Shown: positions 9,331-17,513, counted from the stretch's first letter. The stretch is 64,000 bases of DNA from Magnetospirillum fulvum (GCF_900108475.1 NZ_FNWO01000002.1:62001-126000), one strand, 5' to 3'. Numbers and translations are program-made. The notes: generated from the sequence alone by a model not told the origin.

Positions 9331-9630
9331 TTAGCGGCGGAAGAGCGGGCGACGCCAACGCGGGCGGTGGCGGCAGGTCAAAGTCAGGGTCACGCCCATG
9401 GCTCCGACCACGACCCAGGCCGGGAGGTCAAGAACCATCGCCTGGACCGTATCGAACAGGGTGCGCCCGGTTTCGGCGGGATCGGGGGCATGTCCGGCAA
9501 GCAGAAGAACGAAATCGGCGGTGATCAGCCCGACATAATCGGCCGGACCCAAGGCCATGACCGCGTCAGCCGATGCCATGATGACGGCGAGACCGACCAG
9601 CAGCCACCCCGTCACACGTCCGAAGAGCAT
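9331..9630 (-). CDS. Small two-helix membrane protein, unknown
   Basis: The product is 99 residues. There are hydrophobic segments at ~6-28 (VTGWLLVGLAVIMASADAVMAL), ~35-46 and ~68-86 (LDLPAWVVVGAMGVTLTLT), and an Arg-rich C-terminal tail (CRHRPRWRRPLFRR) consistent with a cytoplasmic end. A Shine-Dalgarno sequence GGGGGAA lies upstream of the ATG. It is divergent from ccmA and convergent with the bactofilin gene. I do not recognise the family, but the composition and context look like a real gene. Confidence 0.65.
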   Translation of the reverse strand: MLFGRVTGWLLVGLAVIMASADAVMALGPADYVGLITADFVLLLAGHAPDPAETGRTLFDTVQAMVLDLPAWVVVGAMGVTLTLTCRHRPRWRRPLFRR

Positions 9631-9776
9631 GATTTCCCCCTGGGCAAACGAATCATATTATCTTGATTAATGAGGTTTGCTCCGACCCGCCGGTAATTTC
9701 AACATTTTTTCCATGGCATTACGTATGCGTAATGTCCGGGCGCAATCCGCTCTCGCCAAGGCGGCGGAATTTTGCC

Positions 9777-10454
9777 ATGGTGCCGCCCATGAGCACCGCC
9801 CAATCCCCTCTTTTTCGCGGGTGTGATCTGTCCTGCCGACGCGGCGGGCGGATGGTGTTTTCCCGTCTCGGCTTCACCCTGGAACCGGGGGGGGCGCTGT
9901 TGCTGCTCGGTCCCAACGGGTCGGGCAAGTCGAGCCTGCTGCGGGTGCTGGCCGGGCTGTTGCGTCCGTCCGACGGCGTGCTCGAGTGGAACGGCCAGAC
10001 TCTGACCGAAGACCCCGAGGCCCACGCCGCCCGGACCCATTATCTCGGCCACCACGACGCGATCAAGCCGGTGCTGAGCGTGGCGGAAATGGTGCGGTTC
10101 TGGGCCAGACTGCACCGGACCGACTTTGCCCAGGCCGACCGCGCCGCCGAGGCGGCGATCCTGCGCTTCGGCCTTGGGCCTCTTGCCGACATGCCGGGGC
10201 GGATGCTGTCGGCGGGACAGAAACGGCGGGTCAATCTGGCCCGATTGCTGGCCGCGCCCTGCCCGCTGTGGCTGATGGACGAGCCGACCACCGCGCTCGA
10301 CCGCGCCTCGATCGCGGTGCTGGAGACGGTGCTGGCCGAGCATCGCGCCCAAGGTGGGATGGTGGTGCTGTCGACTCATACCGACATCGTGCTGCCCGAC
10401 GCCGAAATCTTGTCGCTTGACCGTTTCGCTCCCGCCCCCGAGGGCCTGTCATGA
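9777..10454 (+). CDS. ccmA: Heme exporter ABC ATPase CcmA
   Basis: The product is about 225 residues. The Walker A is GPNGSGKSS, the ABC signature is LSAGQKRRVNLARLL and Walker B is LWLMDEPTTALD, followed by the H-loop STHTD. The CcmA-specific LSAGQKRR signature and the downstream ccmB make the assignment firm. It powers the CcmABCD complex that releases holo-CcmE during cytochrome c maturation. Start 9777 is chosen because GGCGGA lies 8 bp upstream; an ATG 12 bp further in (9789) is also possible. It overlaps ccmB by the ATGA arrangement. Confidence 0.93.
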   Translation: MVPPMSTAQSPLFRGCDLSCRRGGRMVFSRLGFTLEPGGALLLLGPNGSGKSSLLRVLAGLLRPSDGVLEWNGQTLTEDPEAHAARTHYLGHHDAIKPVLSVAEMVRFWARLHRTDFAQADRAAEAAILRFGLGPLADMPGRMLSAGQKRRVNLARLLAAPCPLWLMDEPTTALDRASIAVLETVLAEHRAQGGMVVLSTHTDIVLPDAEILSLDRFAPAPEGLS

Positions 10455-11116
10455 GCCGTTTCGTCGAAGTGGTCCGCCGCGATCTGCGTCTGGCGCTGCG
10501 CCAGGGCTCGGACAGCGTGATGGTGGTGACCTTCTTCATCCTGACCGTGATTTTGTTCCCGTTCGGGCTGGGGCCGGAAACCAATCTGCTGGAACGGGTG
10601 TCGCCCGGCGTGCTGATGGTCACCGCGCTGTTGGCCTCGATGCTGTCACTCGACCGCTTGTTCCAGGCCGATTACGAAGACGGATCGCTGGAATTGCTGG
10701 CAATGTCGCCGATGCCGCTGGAACTAGCGGTCGCGGCCAAGATGCTGGCCCACTGGCTGACCACCGGCCTGCCGCTGATCGTCGTCGCCCCGGTTCTTGC
10801 CGTGCTGCTTCACCTGCCCGCCGAGGGCTTCGCTCCCTTGCTGGCGGCAATGGCGCTGGGAACCCCGGTGCTGTCGCTGATCGGCGGCATCGGTGCCGCC
10901 CTGGTGCTGGGGGCGCGGCGCGGCGGCGTGCTGCTGTCGCTGCTGATTCTGCCGCTTTATATCCCGGTGCTGATTTTTTCGGTCGGCGCGATTGATGCCG
11001 CGATCCAGGGGCTGGAGGCCGGGCCCCATCTGCTGATCCTGGGCGGCGTGTTGATCGCCGCTCTGGCGCTGTCGCCCTGGGTTGCCGCCGCCGCACTGCG
11101 TCAGGCGGTCGAGTAA
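10451..11116 (+). CDS. ccmB: Heme exporter membrane subunit CcmB
   Basis: The product is 221 residues with six predicted membrane helices, the normal size for CcmB. Typical family segments are present: FFILTVILFPFGLGPE near the N-terminus, LSLDRLFQADYEDGSLELL after the second helix, and LPLYIPVLIF. It forms the integral-membrane half of the CcmAB transporter. The start overlaps ccmA. Unusually, no ccmC or ccmD follows: the next gene is a convergent hemerythrin whose stop directly abuts the ccmB stop. Confidence 0.93.
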   Translation: MSRFVEVVRRDLRLALRQGSDSVMVVTFFILTVILFPFGLGPETNLLERVSPGVLMVTALLASMLSLDRLFQADYEDGSLELLAMSPMPLELAVAAKMLAHWLTTGLPLIVVAPVLAVLLHLPAEGFAPLLAAMALGTPVLSLIGGIGAALVLGARRGGVLLSLLILPLYIPVLIFSVGAIDAAIQGLEAGPHLLILGGVLIAALALSPWVAAAALRQAVE

Positions 11117-11593
11117 TCAGGCACCGAGCAGGGGGCGGTGATCGGTGGCGGAGCGGCGACGCGACGGACTGCCCCGGCGCTTGCGGTTGATCGCCTCGAC
11201 ATAGGGGCGCATCTCGATATCGCCCCGGGTGATGTGGAACACCATCCAGGTGGCAAGCGAATCGCCCAAGGTCCGCAGGATACCGACGCGGATCTGGTCG
11301 CTGCCCTCGGCGAAATGGTTGAGCACGGCGTCAAGCCGCTTCAGCAGCATCTGATGGCCCAGGCGGTGAGCCTCGATATCGGGAAAGCCGATGCGATTCT
11401 GCAACGCTTCTTCGCGGATAAAATGGCCGAAACAGAGATTGCGAAGCTGCGAGATGGCCGAGACGATGGCTTCGCCGTCGCCCAGGCCGGAGGTGAGGGT
11501 TTGCAGTCGGCTGATCAACGCCATCATCGCGCGATGGTCGGCATCGATCCCGTCATCGCCGATCGCAAACGAATCGTCCCAGGCGATCGCCAT
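11117..11593 (-). CDS. Bacteriohemerythrin
   Basis: The product is 158 residues. The di-iron ligands of the hemerythrin four-helix bundle are all visible: His20 in DADHRAM, HFIREE (His and Glu), HRLGHQ (two His) and FHITRGD (His and Asp). It binds O2 reversibly and is soluble; in magnetotactic and microaerobic spirilla such proteins supply or sense oxygen. A basic tail (RKRRGSPSRRR) follows the fold. It is convergent with ccmB with no intergenic space and diverges from mlaA. Confidence 0.92.
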   Translation of the reverse strand: MAIAWDDSFAIGDDGIDADHRAMMALISRLQTLTSGLGDGEAIVSAISQLRNLCFGHFIREEALQNRIGFPDIEAHRLGHQMLLKRLDAVLNHFAEGSDQIRVGILRTLGDSLATWMVFHITRGDIEMRPYVEAINRKRRGSPSRRRSATDHRPLLGA

Positions 11594-11798
11594 CGTTCCC
11601 TCCCGACCGATACGTTTACGCCCAATTCATTACCATAGCGCGACACCCCCGCATCTGGGAAGCCCGATGGTGGCGCGGCCGGGATGCGGGCCTTTCCGTC
11701 TGGACTGTGCTTGGTTTAAATAATAGAATTCCATATGTATTCTAACTGCAACATTGAACGTCCGGCCGTTCCGCCACGATCTTAGGGGTTTACCATCG

Positions 11799-12593
11799 AT
11801 GACCGCGCGCCGCCCCAGCCCGAGCACCGCCGCCCGCATTGCTGGATCTATTGTCGCCTTGGGCCTTCTGGCTGGGTGTGCCACCCCGCCGCCTGAATCC
11901 GATCCGGAAGCCCGCGCGGAATGGGACCAGGTCAACGACCCGCTCGAGCCGATGAACCGCGAAATCTTCGCCTTCAACGATTTTCTCGACACCTATGCGA
12001 TCCGCCCCGCCGCCGAGGGCTATCGCACCGTGGTGCCGCAATTCGGCCGCGACCGCATCCACGACGCCCTGGAAAACCTGAAATCGCCGCTGGTGTTCGC
12101 CAACGACGTGTTGCAGGGCGAAACCGACCGCGCGGTTCAGACCTTCTTCCGCGCCGCCTTCAATACCACCTTCGGTCTGTTGGGCTTCGTCGATATCGCC
12201 ACCGAGGCCGGTATCCCCGCCCACGAGGAAGATTTCGGCCAGACCCTGGCCGTGTGGGGATTGGACGAGGGTCCGTATCTGGTGTTGCCCCTGTTCGGCC
12301 CGTCCAACCCGCGCGATGCCTTCGGCACCGCCGTCGAATGGTATGGCGACCCGGTCGATCTCGTCCTGGTCAACATGGGCTATGAGTGGGCGACTTGGAC
12401 CCGGAGCGGTATCTCCGGCCTCGACCGCCGCGAACGGATGATCGACACCTTAGACGACGTCAAGCGGACCTCGCTTGATTACTACGCCTCGTTGCGCTCG
12501 CTCTATCGTCAGCATCGGACCTCCGAGATCGCCAACGGCCACGACCGCACCCCGTTCAGCGCCGGTTCTTCTGCGGGGGCCGCGTCCCGATGA
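11799..12593 (+). CDS. mlaA: MlaA/VacJ outer-membrane lipoprotein
   Basis: The product is 264 residues. The signal peptide ends in a lipobox, LLAGC (Cys at ~28), so the protein is lipidated and sorted to the outer membrane. The VacJ motif NDPLEPMNREIFAFND follows at ~45-60, then the GLLGFVDIAT and HEEDFGQTLAVWG blocks typical of MlaA. It removes mislocalised phospholipid from the outer leaflet and passes it to MlaC. The ATG at 11799 is chosen because it gives a proper signal peptide. It overlaps mlaC by four bases. The MlaFED genes are not in the window. Confidence 0.95.
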   Translation: MTARRPSPSTAARIAGSIVALGLLAGCATPPPESDPEARAEWDQVNDPLEPMNREIFAFNDFLDTYAIRPAAEGYRTVVPQFGRDRIHDALENLKSPLVFANDVLQGETDRAVQTFFRAAFNTTFGLLGFVDIATEAGIPAHEEDFGQTLAVWGLDEGPYLVLPLFGPSNPRDAFGTAVEWYGDPVDLVLVNMGYEWATWTRSGISGLDRRERMIDTLDDVKRTSLDYYASLRSLYRQHRTSEIANGHDRTPFSAGSSAGAASR

Positions 12594-13237
12594 TCTCACG
12601 TCGCCCGTTTTTGCTGGCCGCCCTCGGTGGCGTCTCGTTGCTGGTCTCCCCGTTGCGTCTTGCCGCCGCCGAGGCTCCGGCCGATCCGGCCGCCGCCTTC
12701 ATCAGCCGTCTGGCCGATGCCGCGATGCAGACGATGGTCGGCAAAGGTGTCCCCGATCAGGAGCGGGCCGCCCGCTTCCGCACCTTGTTCACCACCGATG
12801 TCGATCTGGTCGAAATCGGTCGCCGCGTGCTGGGGCGCTATTGGCGGATCGCCACGCCGGAGCAGCAGCAGGAATTCCTGCGTTTGTTCGAAGACATCGT
12901 CGTCCTGACCTGGTCGACCCGGTTCAAGGATTACGGCGGCGATTTGCGCCATACCATCGTCGGAACCGTCGATGACGGCGATCGTGGTCTGACCGTCTCC
13001 TCGCGGGTCGAGCGCGACCGTCAGCAGCCGATCATGCTGCAATGGCGACTGAAGCGGATCGAGGGCGGATTCCGCGTCGTCGATCTGGTCGTCGAAGGCT
13101 CGTCGATGGCCGTCACTTATCAGTCCGAATACGCTTCGGTGATCCGGGCCAAGGGCGACCAGATCGACGGTTTGCTGTCGGCCCTGCGCGCCAAGGTCTC
13201 CGATCTTCAGTCCGGCACTTCGGCCGCGCGCAACTGA
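12590..13237 (+). CDS. mlaC: MlaC phospholipid-binding periplasmic protein
   Basis: The product is 215 residues. It has an RR-containing signal sequence (MISRRPFLLAALGG, cleavage after ~AAA) and the MlaC/Ttg2D fold (FISRLADAAMQTM, RYWRIATPEQQQEFLRLFED, then the VVDLVVEGSSMAVTYQSEY region). It shuttles phospholipid between MlaA and the inner-membrane MlaFEDB complex. The ATGA overlap with mlaA indicates one operon. A strong hairpin spanning the stop codon ends the unit before tetR. Confidence 0.95.
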   Translation: MISRRPFLLAALGGVSLLVSPLRLAAAEAPADPAAAFISRLADAAMQTMVGKGVPDQERAARFRTLFTTDVDLVEIGRRVLGRYWRIATPEQQQEFLRLFEDIVVLTWSTRFKDYGGDLRHTIVGTVDDGDRGLTVSSRVERDRQQPIMLQWRLKRIEGGFRVVDLVVEGSSMAVTYQSEYASVIRAKGDQIDGLLSALRAKVSDLQSGTSAARN

Positions 13238-13249
13238 GCGCGGCCGAAG
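13218..13249 (+). terminator. Hairpin terminator after mlaC
   Basis: A perfect 12-bp GC-rich stem (13218-13229 with 13238-13249) has an 8-nt loop that includes the end of mlaC. It is followed by TCAGGTTTCTCC. It separates mlaAC from the tetR promoter/operator. Confidence 0.65.
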
Positions 13250-13265
13250 TCAGGTTTCTCCGCTT

Positions 13266-13297
13266 CCCTAAACTGAACCGTATGGTTTAGTTTAGGG
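13266..13297. promoter_or_regulatory. Palindromic operator upstream of tetR
   Basis: Two 14-bp arms (13266-13279 and 13284-13297), identical at 13 of 14 positions as inverted repeats, flank GTAT. The site ends 18 bp before the tetR start. Size, symmetry and place fit a TetR-family autoregulatory operator. Confidence 0.75.
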
Positions 13298-13315
13298 ACT
13301 CTGTTGGGAGGAACA

Positions 13316-13924
13316 ATGACCGAATCGATCCGCTGCCCCCGTCCGTCGGCCAAACGCGACGCCATTCTCGACGCCGCGCGCGCCGTGTTTCTGGAAGTCG
13401 GCTATGCCGCTGCCAGCATGGACAATGTCGCCGCCCGCGCCGGGGTGTCAAAAGCGACGATTTACGCCCATTTCACCGGCAAGGACGATTTGTTCGGCGC
13501 GGTCATTCGCTTGCGCTGCGACCGCAATCTGACCTTTACCTCGGTCGATCCCGGACTCGATGCCCGCGCCACCCTGACCGTGGTTGGCCATCGCCTGATG
13601 GATCTGCTGCTGCAACCCGATACGCTGGCGATGTACCGGCTGGTGACCGCCGAAGCCCACCGCCAGCCCGACCTCGCCCGCGCCTTCTATGAATCCGGCC
13701 CCGGCACCGGCAAGGGCCAGATTGCCCAGGTGCTTCTCGACCTGTCCCGACGCGGATTGCTGACGGTCGAGGATGCTTGGCAGATGGCCGACCTGTTCAC
13801 CGGGATGCTCCGCACCGACCTGTTCATGCGGACGATGCTCGGCCTGCCCCAGCCCGAGGACGGCACCGTCGATAAAGCGGTCTCTGCCGCGGTCGAGACG
13901 ATGCTGCGGGCGTTCGCGCCGTAA
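13316..13924 (+). CDS. TetR/AcrR family transcriptional regulator
   Basis: The product is 202 residues. The N-terminal TetR helix-turn-helix (~12-58: AILDAARAVFLEVGYAAASM, then GVSKATIYAHFTGKDDLF) is intact. The C-terminal half resembles the TetR_C_7/AefR-like ligand domain. It starts at the ATG after GGGAGGAA. A near-perfect 32-bp palindrome sits just upstream, so it very likely represses itself. No obvious efflux or enzyme gene is adjacent, and its wider targets cannot be told from here. Confidence 0.9.
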   Translation: MTESIRCPRPSAKRDAILDAARAVFLEVGYAAASMDNVAARAGVSKATIYAHFTGKDDLFGAVIRLRCDRNLTFTSVDPGLDARATLTVVGHRLMDLLLQPDTLAMYRLVTAEAHRQPDLARAFYESGPGTGKGQIAQVLLDLSRRGLLTVEDAWQMADLFTGMLRTDLFMRTMLGLPQPEDGTVDKAVSAAVETMLRAFAP

Positions 13925-13950
13925 CGACACTCGGGCGCACTCCATCCACG

Positions 13951-13983
13951 AAAAAGCCTCCCCCGTCCAAGACGGGAGAGGCT
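13951..13983 (-). terminator. Rho-independent terminator of the phasin gene
   Basis: On the minus strand, a 13-bp stem (13971-13983 with 13955-13967, one mismatch) with a 3-nt loop runs into five Ts. It lies 40 bp after the phasin stop. Confidence 0.85.
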
Positions 13984-14023
13984 GAAGCGGGCTCTGTGCC
14001 GGTCGCTGCGAACGGGTGACGCT

Positions 14024-14464
14024 CTACGACTTGGACGCCGCCTTGGTGAAGGCTTCGCGGGCCTCATCGAGGCTCTGGCTGAACCGCTTGTTGAGCAGAT
14101 CGAAGGCGTCCGCATTGGCCTTGGTGATCAGTTCGGTCAGTTCGCGGGCATTGACCAGGGCACGTTCGAACGCGTCCTTGGTCAGCTCGGCCTGACGGGC
14201 CGCCTTCTCATGCGGGGCACCCGGCTCGACGATATCCTTGGACAGGTGGGTGACTTCGTCGATCGACTGCCGCAGGATCTCGACCTGGCGCTTGACAACA
14301 TTCTGAAGCCCTTCGAAAGCCAGCTTGTTGGCCTGGGTCAGCGCCTCGATGTTCTTGCGCTGGCTGGCGACAATGGTTTCGACATCGACACCAGGAACCT
14401 TGAAGTCGCCGAGATACTTGCTGACGTCGAAATCGAAAATGTTATCGGTCTGCTTCGCGGCCAT
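14024..14464 (-). CDS. phaP: Phasin (polyhydroxyalkanoate granule-associated protein)
   Basis: The product is 146 residues, alpha-helical and amphipathic. Phasin-family features include FDFDVSKYLGDFKVPGVD near the N-terminus and VETIVASQRKNIEALTQANK, the phasin_2/TIGR01841-type core. The Lys/Ala-rich tail ends KAASKS. Phasins coat PHA granules and limit their size. The ATG at 14464 follows GAGGGTG; the longer frame lacks a ribosome site. It is monocistronic with its own terminator. No PHA synthase gene is in the window, so the granule role is known for the family but not shown by context. Confidence 0.88.
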   Translation of the reverse strand: MAAKQTDNIFDFDVSKYLGDFKVPGVDVETIVASQRKNIEALTQANKLAFEGLQNVVKRQVEILRQSIDEVTHLSKDIVEPGAPHEKAARQAELTKDAFERALVNARELTELITKANADAFDLLNKRFSQSLDEAREAFTKAASKS

Positions 14465-14600
14465 GCTGACACCCTCCATCCTCTGCACGATGTTGCAGTG
14501 CAGCGAAGAGTGCCAAACCGTCATCGCAGAGTCAACAATTCTGACTCCCCTACGTACATTTCCCCGTTCTTTTTTAAATCATTACGGGGGATGGCCGCGC

Positions 14601-15395
14601 TTAACCGGCCAATTCGCGGCTGCGATGCTCGGCGGCGGCAAGGGCATCACGCAGCAAGGGGCCGAACCCGGCGGCTTCGTCCATCAGCACCGCCAGCGCG
14701 GCGGCGGTGGTGCCGCCCGGGCTGGTGACGGCGCGGCGCAGATCGCCCGCCGAATCGGACGATTGGCGCAGCAGCTCGCCCGAGCCAGAGATGGTGGCGC
14801 GGGCCAGACGCACCGCCAGAGCGGGATCGAGCCCCAGGGCGGCCCCCGCCTCGGCCATCGCTTCGGCCAACAGGAAGACATAGGCCGGACCCGAGCCGGA
14901 CAGAGCGGTGACAGCGTCAATCTGGGCTTCGTCGGCGACCCAGCCGACTTCGCCGACCGCTTCCAGCAACGATTCCGCCAGGGACCGACGATCGGCGGAA
15001 ACCGTTTCGTCAGCAAAACAGACCGTGATGCCGCGGCGCACCGCCGCAGGCGTGTTGGGCATCGCCCGCACAATCGCCAGATCGTCGCCGAGAGCGCGGC
15101 GGAAATAGGCGGTCGGCTTGCCTGCGGCAATCGACAGGAACAAGGTGGAGCCGACGAAGCGGCGATAGGGCGGCAACGCCGCGTCCATCATCTGCGGCTT
15201 GACCGCCAGCACGATCACGTCGGGCACGAAACCGGCGGGGATCGCCTCGGCCTCGGTCACCACAGTCACCGGCCCGACCGTGGGACCGGTGGGATCGACC
15301 ACCACCAGATCGGCGGCGGCAAGGCCGCGATCGAGCCAGCCCGACAACAAAGCCGAGCCCATCCGGCCGCATCCGACCAGAAGCACCTTGGTCAT
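14601..15395 (-). CDS. proC: Pyrroline-5-carboxylate reductase
   Basis: The product is 264 residues. An N-terminal NAD(P) Rossmann motif (VLLVGCGRMGSALLSGW) leads, with AVKPQ and RAMPNTPA following. The C-terminal dimerisation domain carries the ProC signature (SGSGPAYVFLLAEA, TSPGGTTAAAL). It catalyses the last step of proline synthesis. It lies 21 bp after the ybjN-like gene. The order ubiK-ybjN-proC recurs in alphaproteobacteria. Confidence 0.95.
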   Translation of the reverse strand: MTKVLLVGCGRMGSALLSGWLDRGLAAADLVVVDPTGPTVGPVTVVTEAEAIPAGFVPDVIVLAVKPQMMDAALPPYRRFVGSTLFLSIAAGKPTAYFRRALGDDLAIVRAMPNTPAAVRRGITVCFADETVSADRRSLAESLLEAVGEVGWVADEAQIDAVTALSGSGPAYVFLLAEAMAEAGAALGLDPALAVRLARATISGSGELLRQSSDSAGDLRRAVTSPGGTTAAALAVLMDEAAGFGPLLRDALAAAEHRSRELAG

Positions 15396-15416
15396 TTCAG
15401 TTCGTCCCCGAAATAA

Positions 15417-15923
15417 TTAAGCCTCGCCCGCCGTTTCCAGCATCGACGCCGCGACGGCGTCCCGGGCGCTTTTGCCGCCCCAGATCACGAATTGAAAGGC
15501 GGGATAAAAGCGTTCGCACTCGCTGACGGCGATATCGACCAGATCCTCGACCTGTTCCTGCGACAAAGCGGTCCCGCCGCGCAACAGCGAGGTGTGGCGG
15601 AACATCGGCACTGCCTCGTCCTCCCACAGGCCGAAATGGCCCAGCCAGAGCTTTTCATTGACGATGGCGAGCAGGTCGCAGATCGGCGTCCGTTTGGACT
15701 CGGGCACCTTCATGTCGAACGCACAGGTGAAGTGGATCGCGCCCATATCTTCGCGCCAGGCGAAGTAGAGCGAGTAATTACACCATTTCCCCGGAACCTC
15801 GGCGGCCAATTCCTCGTCGCTGCGCCGGTCGAAGGCCCAGTCGTTGGCGGCGACGAATTGTTCGACCAGATCGACCGGGTTGGCCTGAGGCTCGTCGTCG
15901 TGACAAGCAGCGGTCAACGTCAT
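15417..15923 (-). CDS. YbjN domain protein
   Basis: The product is 168 residues. It matches the YbjN/DUF1790 type III secretion chaperone-like fold (VEQFVAANDWAFDRRSDEEL, then WREDMGAIHFTCAFDMKVP, LWLGHFGLWEDEAVPMFRH). The biochemical role is unknown. The ATG at 15923 is chosen because AGGAGG lies about 10 bp upstream; an in-frame ATG 21 bp earlier has no such site. It sits between the ubiK-like gene and proC on the same strand, with a 166-bp leader that contains a nested inverted repeat. Confidence 0.85.
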   Translation of the reverse strand: MTLTAACHDDEPQANPVDLVEQFVAANDWAFDRRSDEELAAEVPGKWCNYSLYFAWREDMGAIHFTCAFDMKVPESKRTPICDLLAIVNEKLWLGHFGLWEDEAVPMFRHTSLLRGGTALSQEQVEDLVDIAVSECERFYPAFQFVIWGGKSARDAVAASMLETAGEA

Positions 15924-16020
15924 GCCGTGAGTCCTCCTTGGCATGGCACCATTCGGCAGAACCGCCCGGAATCAATTTGTTGTATCCGGGCAGCCTGTTT
16001 CCGACAAAGGATAGCCTAAG

Positions 16021-16066
16021 CACAGGCTTTCCGAGGACGCAAGGCAATCCTCGGTCAATGCCTGTG
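16021..16066. repeat. Nested inverted repeat in the ubiK-ybjN gap
   Basis: Two perfect 7-bp arm pairs are nested: 16021-16027 with 16060-16066 outside, and 16031-16037 with 16048-16054 inside. AATTTTTG follows on the plus strand. It could be a terminator for plus-strand transcripts or a hairpin in the ybjN leader. Confidence 0.6.
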
Positions 16067-16072
16067 AATTTT

Positions 16073-16081
16073 TGTGGATAA
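16073..16081 (-). promoter_or_regulatory. Perfect DnaA-box sequence
   Basis: TGTGGATAA is the exact complement of the consensus DnaA box TTATCCACA. It lies 6 bp after the nested inverted repeat and 9 bp past the ubiK stop. A single box may be chance. Confidence 0.4.
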
Positions 16082-16089
16082 CCGACCGA

Positions 16090-16356
16090 TTACAGTCGGG
16101 TATCGCTCGCTTCGGCCAGACGCGCTTCGAGAACCCGGATGCGGGCCTCCAGCGATTCCTGTTCCTGCCGCGCCTTGCGGGCGATGGCGCTGACCACCTC
16201 GAACTCTTCACGGGTGACCATGTCAAGGCCAGCGGTGAAGCGCTCGAAATGCTCGCGCAGGCGGGTCTCGACCTCGCCGCGCAGACCCGACAGCGCTCCC
16301 AGGGCGCCATTGGCGACGCGGCCGAAATCGTTGAGAAGCGGATTATGGATGGACAT
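16090..16356 (-). CDS. UbiK-type accessory factor (BMFP domain)
   Basis: The product is 88 residues. It begins MSIHNPLLNDFGRVANGALG, the conserved N-terminus of the BMFP/DUF526 family. A C-terminal coiled coil (REEFEVVSAIARKARQEQES, then LEARIRVLEARLAE) gives trimers. In enterobacteria UbiK assists the ubiquinone-synthesis metabolon; the Brucella homologue (BMFP) is membrane-fusogenic in vitro. The ATG at 16356 is preferred because the family starts there. It is upstream of ybjN and proC on the same strand. Confidence 0.85.
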   Translation of the reverse strand: MSIHNPLLNDFGRVANGALGALSGLRGEVETRLREHFERFTAGLDMVTREEFEVVSAIARKARQEQESLEARIRVLEARLAEASDTRL

Positions 16357-16459
16357 GATGATTCCTGGGCTGGAAAATTGCGGCGACATTATGGACAGAC
16401 TGGCCCCGAAGCGCCAGCCTGTTGATTGTGCGTTTCCTCACCCCTGCCCCAACGAGATG

Positions 16460-17473
16460 TCAGCCCTTGTCGCTGACACCCGCTTCGTCGAAGGTCGCCA
16501 TCCCGGTATGGCAGGCGATCGCGCCCCGCAACAGGCCGACCGCCAGCGCCGCGCCCGAGCCTTCGCCCAGCCGCAAGCCGAGGTCGAGCAGCGGGTCGGC
16601 CCCCAGCGCCGCCAGCAGACGGCGATGGCCCGGCTCGGCCGAGACATGGGCGACCCGGCAATGATCGAGTGCGCCCGGCCGCGCCGCCTGAAGCGGTGCC
16701 ACCGCCGCGGTGACGACATAGCCATCGAGCAGCACCGGCACCCGGCGCAACCGCGCCGCCACCGTCGCCCCGGCCAGCGCCACCAGTTCACGGCCGCCCA
16801 GGGCACGCAGGATTTCCAGCGGCGGCAGGCCGCGATGACGGGCGACCCCGGCGGCAACCACCTCGATCTTACGGGCCAGCGCGCCGCCTTCGACCCCGGT
16901 GCCGCGTCCGGTCCATTCCGACGCCTCGCCGCCATACAGCGCGCAAGCCAGCGCCGCCGCCGGAGTGGTGTTGCCGATCCCCATCTCGCCCAGCACCAGC
17001 AGGTCGGCGCCCTCTGGCACCGCGTCGATCCCGGCCTGGAAGGCGCTTGCGAATTCGGCCTCGGTCAAGGCCGGTCCCTGGGTGAAATCGGCGGTCGGCC
17101 GGTCGAGGTCGAGCGAGACGACGTCGAGAGCGATGCCGAAGGTCCGGCACAGTTGGTTGATCGCCGCGCCGCCATGTTGGAAGTTGGCGACCATCTGCAC
17201 CGTCACCTCGGGCGGAAAGGCCGAGACGCCCAGGGCGGCGACGCCGTGATTCCCGGCGAAGATCCGGGCGTAGGGCGCGTCGAGCCGGGGCGGGTGGCGT
17301 CCCTGCCAGGTCGACAGCCAGCCCGACAGATCCTCGAGACGACCGAGCGACCCGGCCGGCTTGGTCAGGCGCGGCTCGCGCGCGGCCCAGGCGGCGGCGG
17401 CGGCTTCGTCGCCCTCCGGCAGTCGCGCCAACAGGGCGGAAACGTCGTCGAGGCCGGTAATCGTCAGGGTCAC
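16460..17473 (-). CDS. cobT: Nicotinate-nucleotide--dimethylbenzimidazole phosphoribosyltransferase
   Basis: The product is 337 residues, normal for CobT. Family blocks: KPAGSLGRLEDLSGWLSTWQ near the N-terminus, FAGNHGVAALGVSAFP, GEMGIGNTTPAAAL, and SAEPGHRRLLAALGADPLLD with the catalytic Glu region (LRLGEGSGAALA) at the C-terminus. It makes alpha-ribazole phosphate for the lower ligand of cobalamin. It diverges from cobS across 56 bp that hold a small inverted repeat. No cobalamin riboswitch fits in that gap. Confidence 0.96.
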   Translation of the reverse strand: MTLTITGLDDVSALLARLPEGDEAAAAAWAAREPRLTKPAGSLGRLEDLSGWLSTWQGRHPPRLDAPYARIFAGNHGVAALGVSAFPPEVTVQMVANFQHGGAAINQLCRTFGIALDVVSLDLDRPTADFTQGPALTEAEFASAFQAGIDAVPEGADLLVLGEMGIGNTTPAAALACALYGGEASEWTGRGTGVEGGALARKIEVVAAGVARHRGLPPLEILRALGGRELVALAGATVAARLRRVPVLLDGYVVTAAVAPLQAARPGALDHCRVAHVSAEPGHRRLLAALGADPLLDLGLRLGEGSGAALAVGLLRGAIACHTGMATFDEAGVSDKG

Positions 17474-17496
17474 GGGTTTGCCCCCAGGAGGTTGCT

Positions 17497-17513
17497 GTCG
17501 AAACAGCTTCGAC
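17497..17513. promoter_or_regulatory. Small inverted repeat between cobT and cobS
   Basis: GTCGAA and TTCGAC are separated by 5 bp, in the middle of the 56-bp divergent promoter region. It is a possible shared operator, but the arms are short and it could be chance. Confidence 0.3.

Noticed and set aside
9660-9680. FNR-like half-site (TTGAT) upstream of ccmA
   Set aside because: The second half-site does not match ATCAA, so an anaerobic FNR box is not supported.
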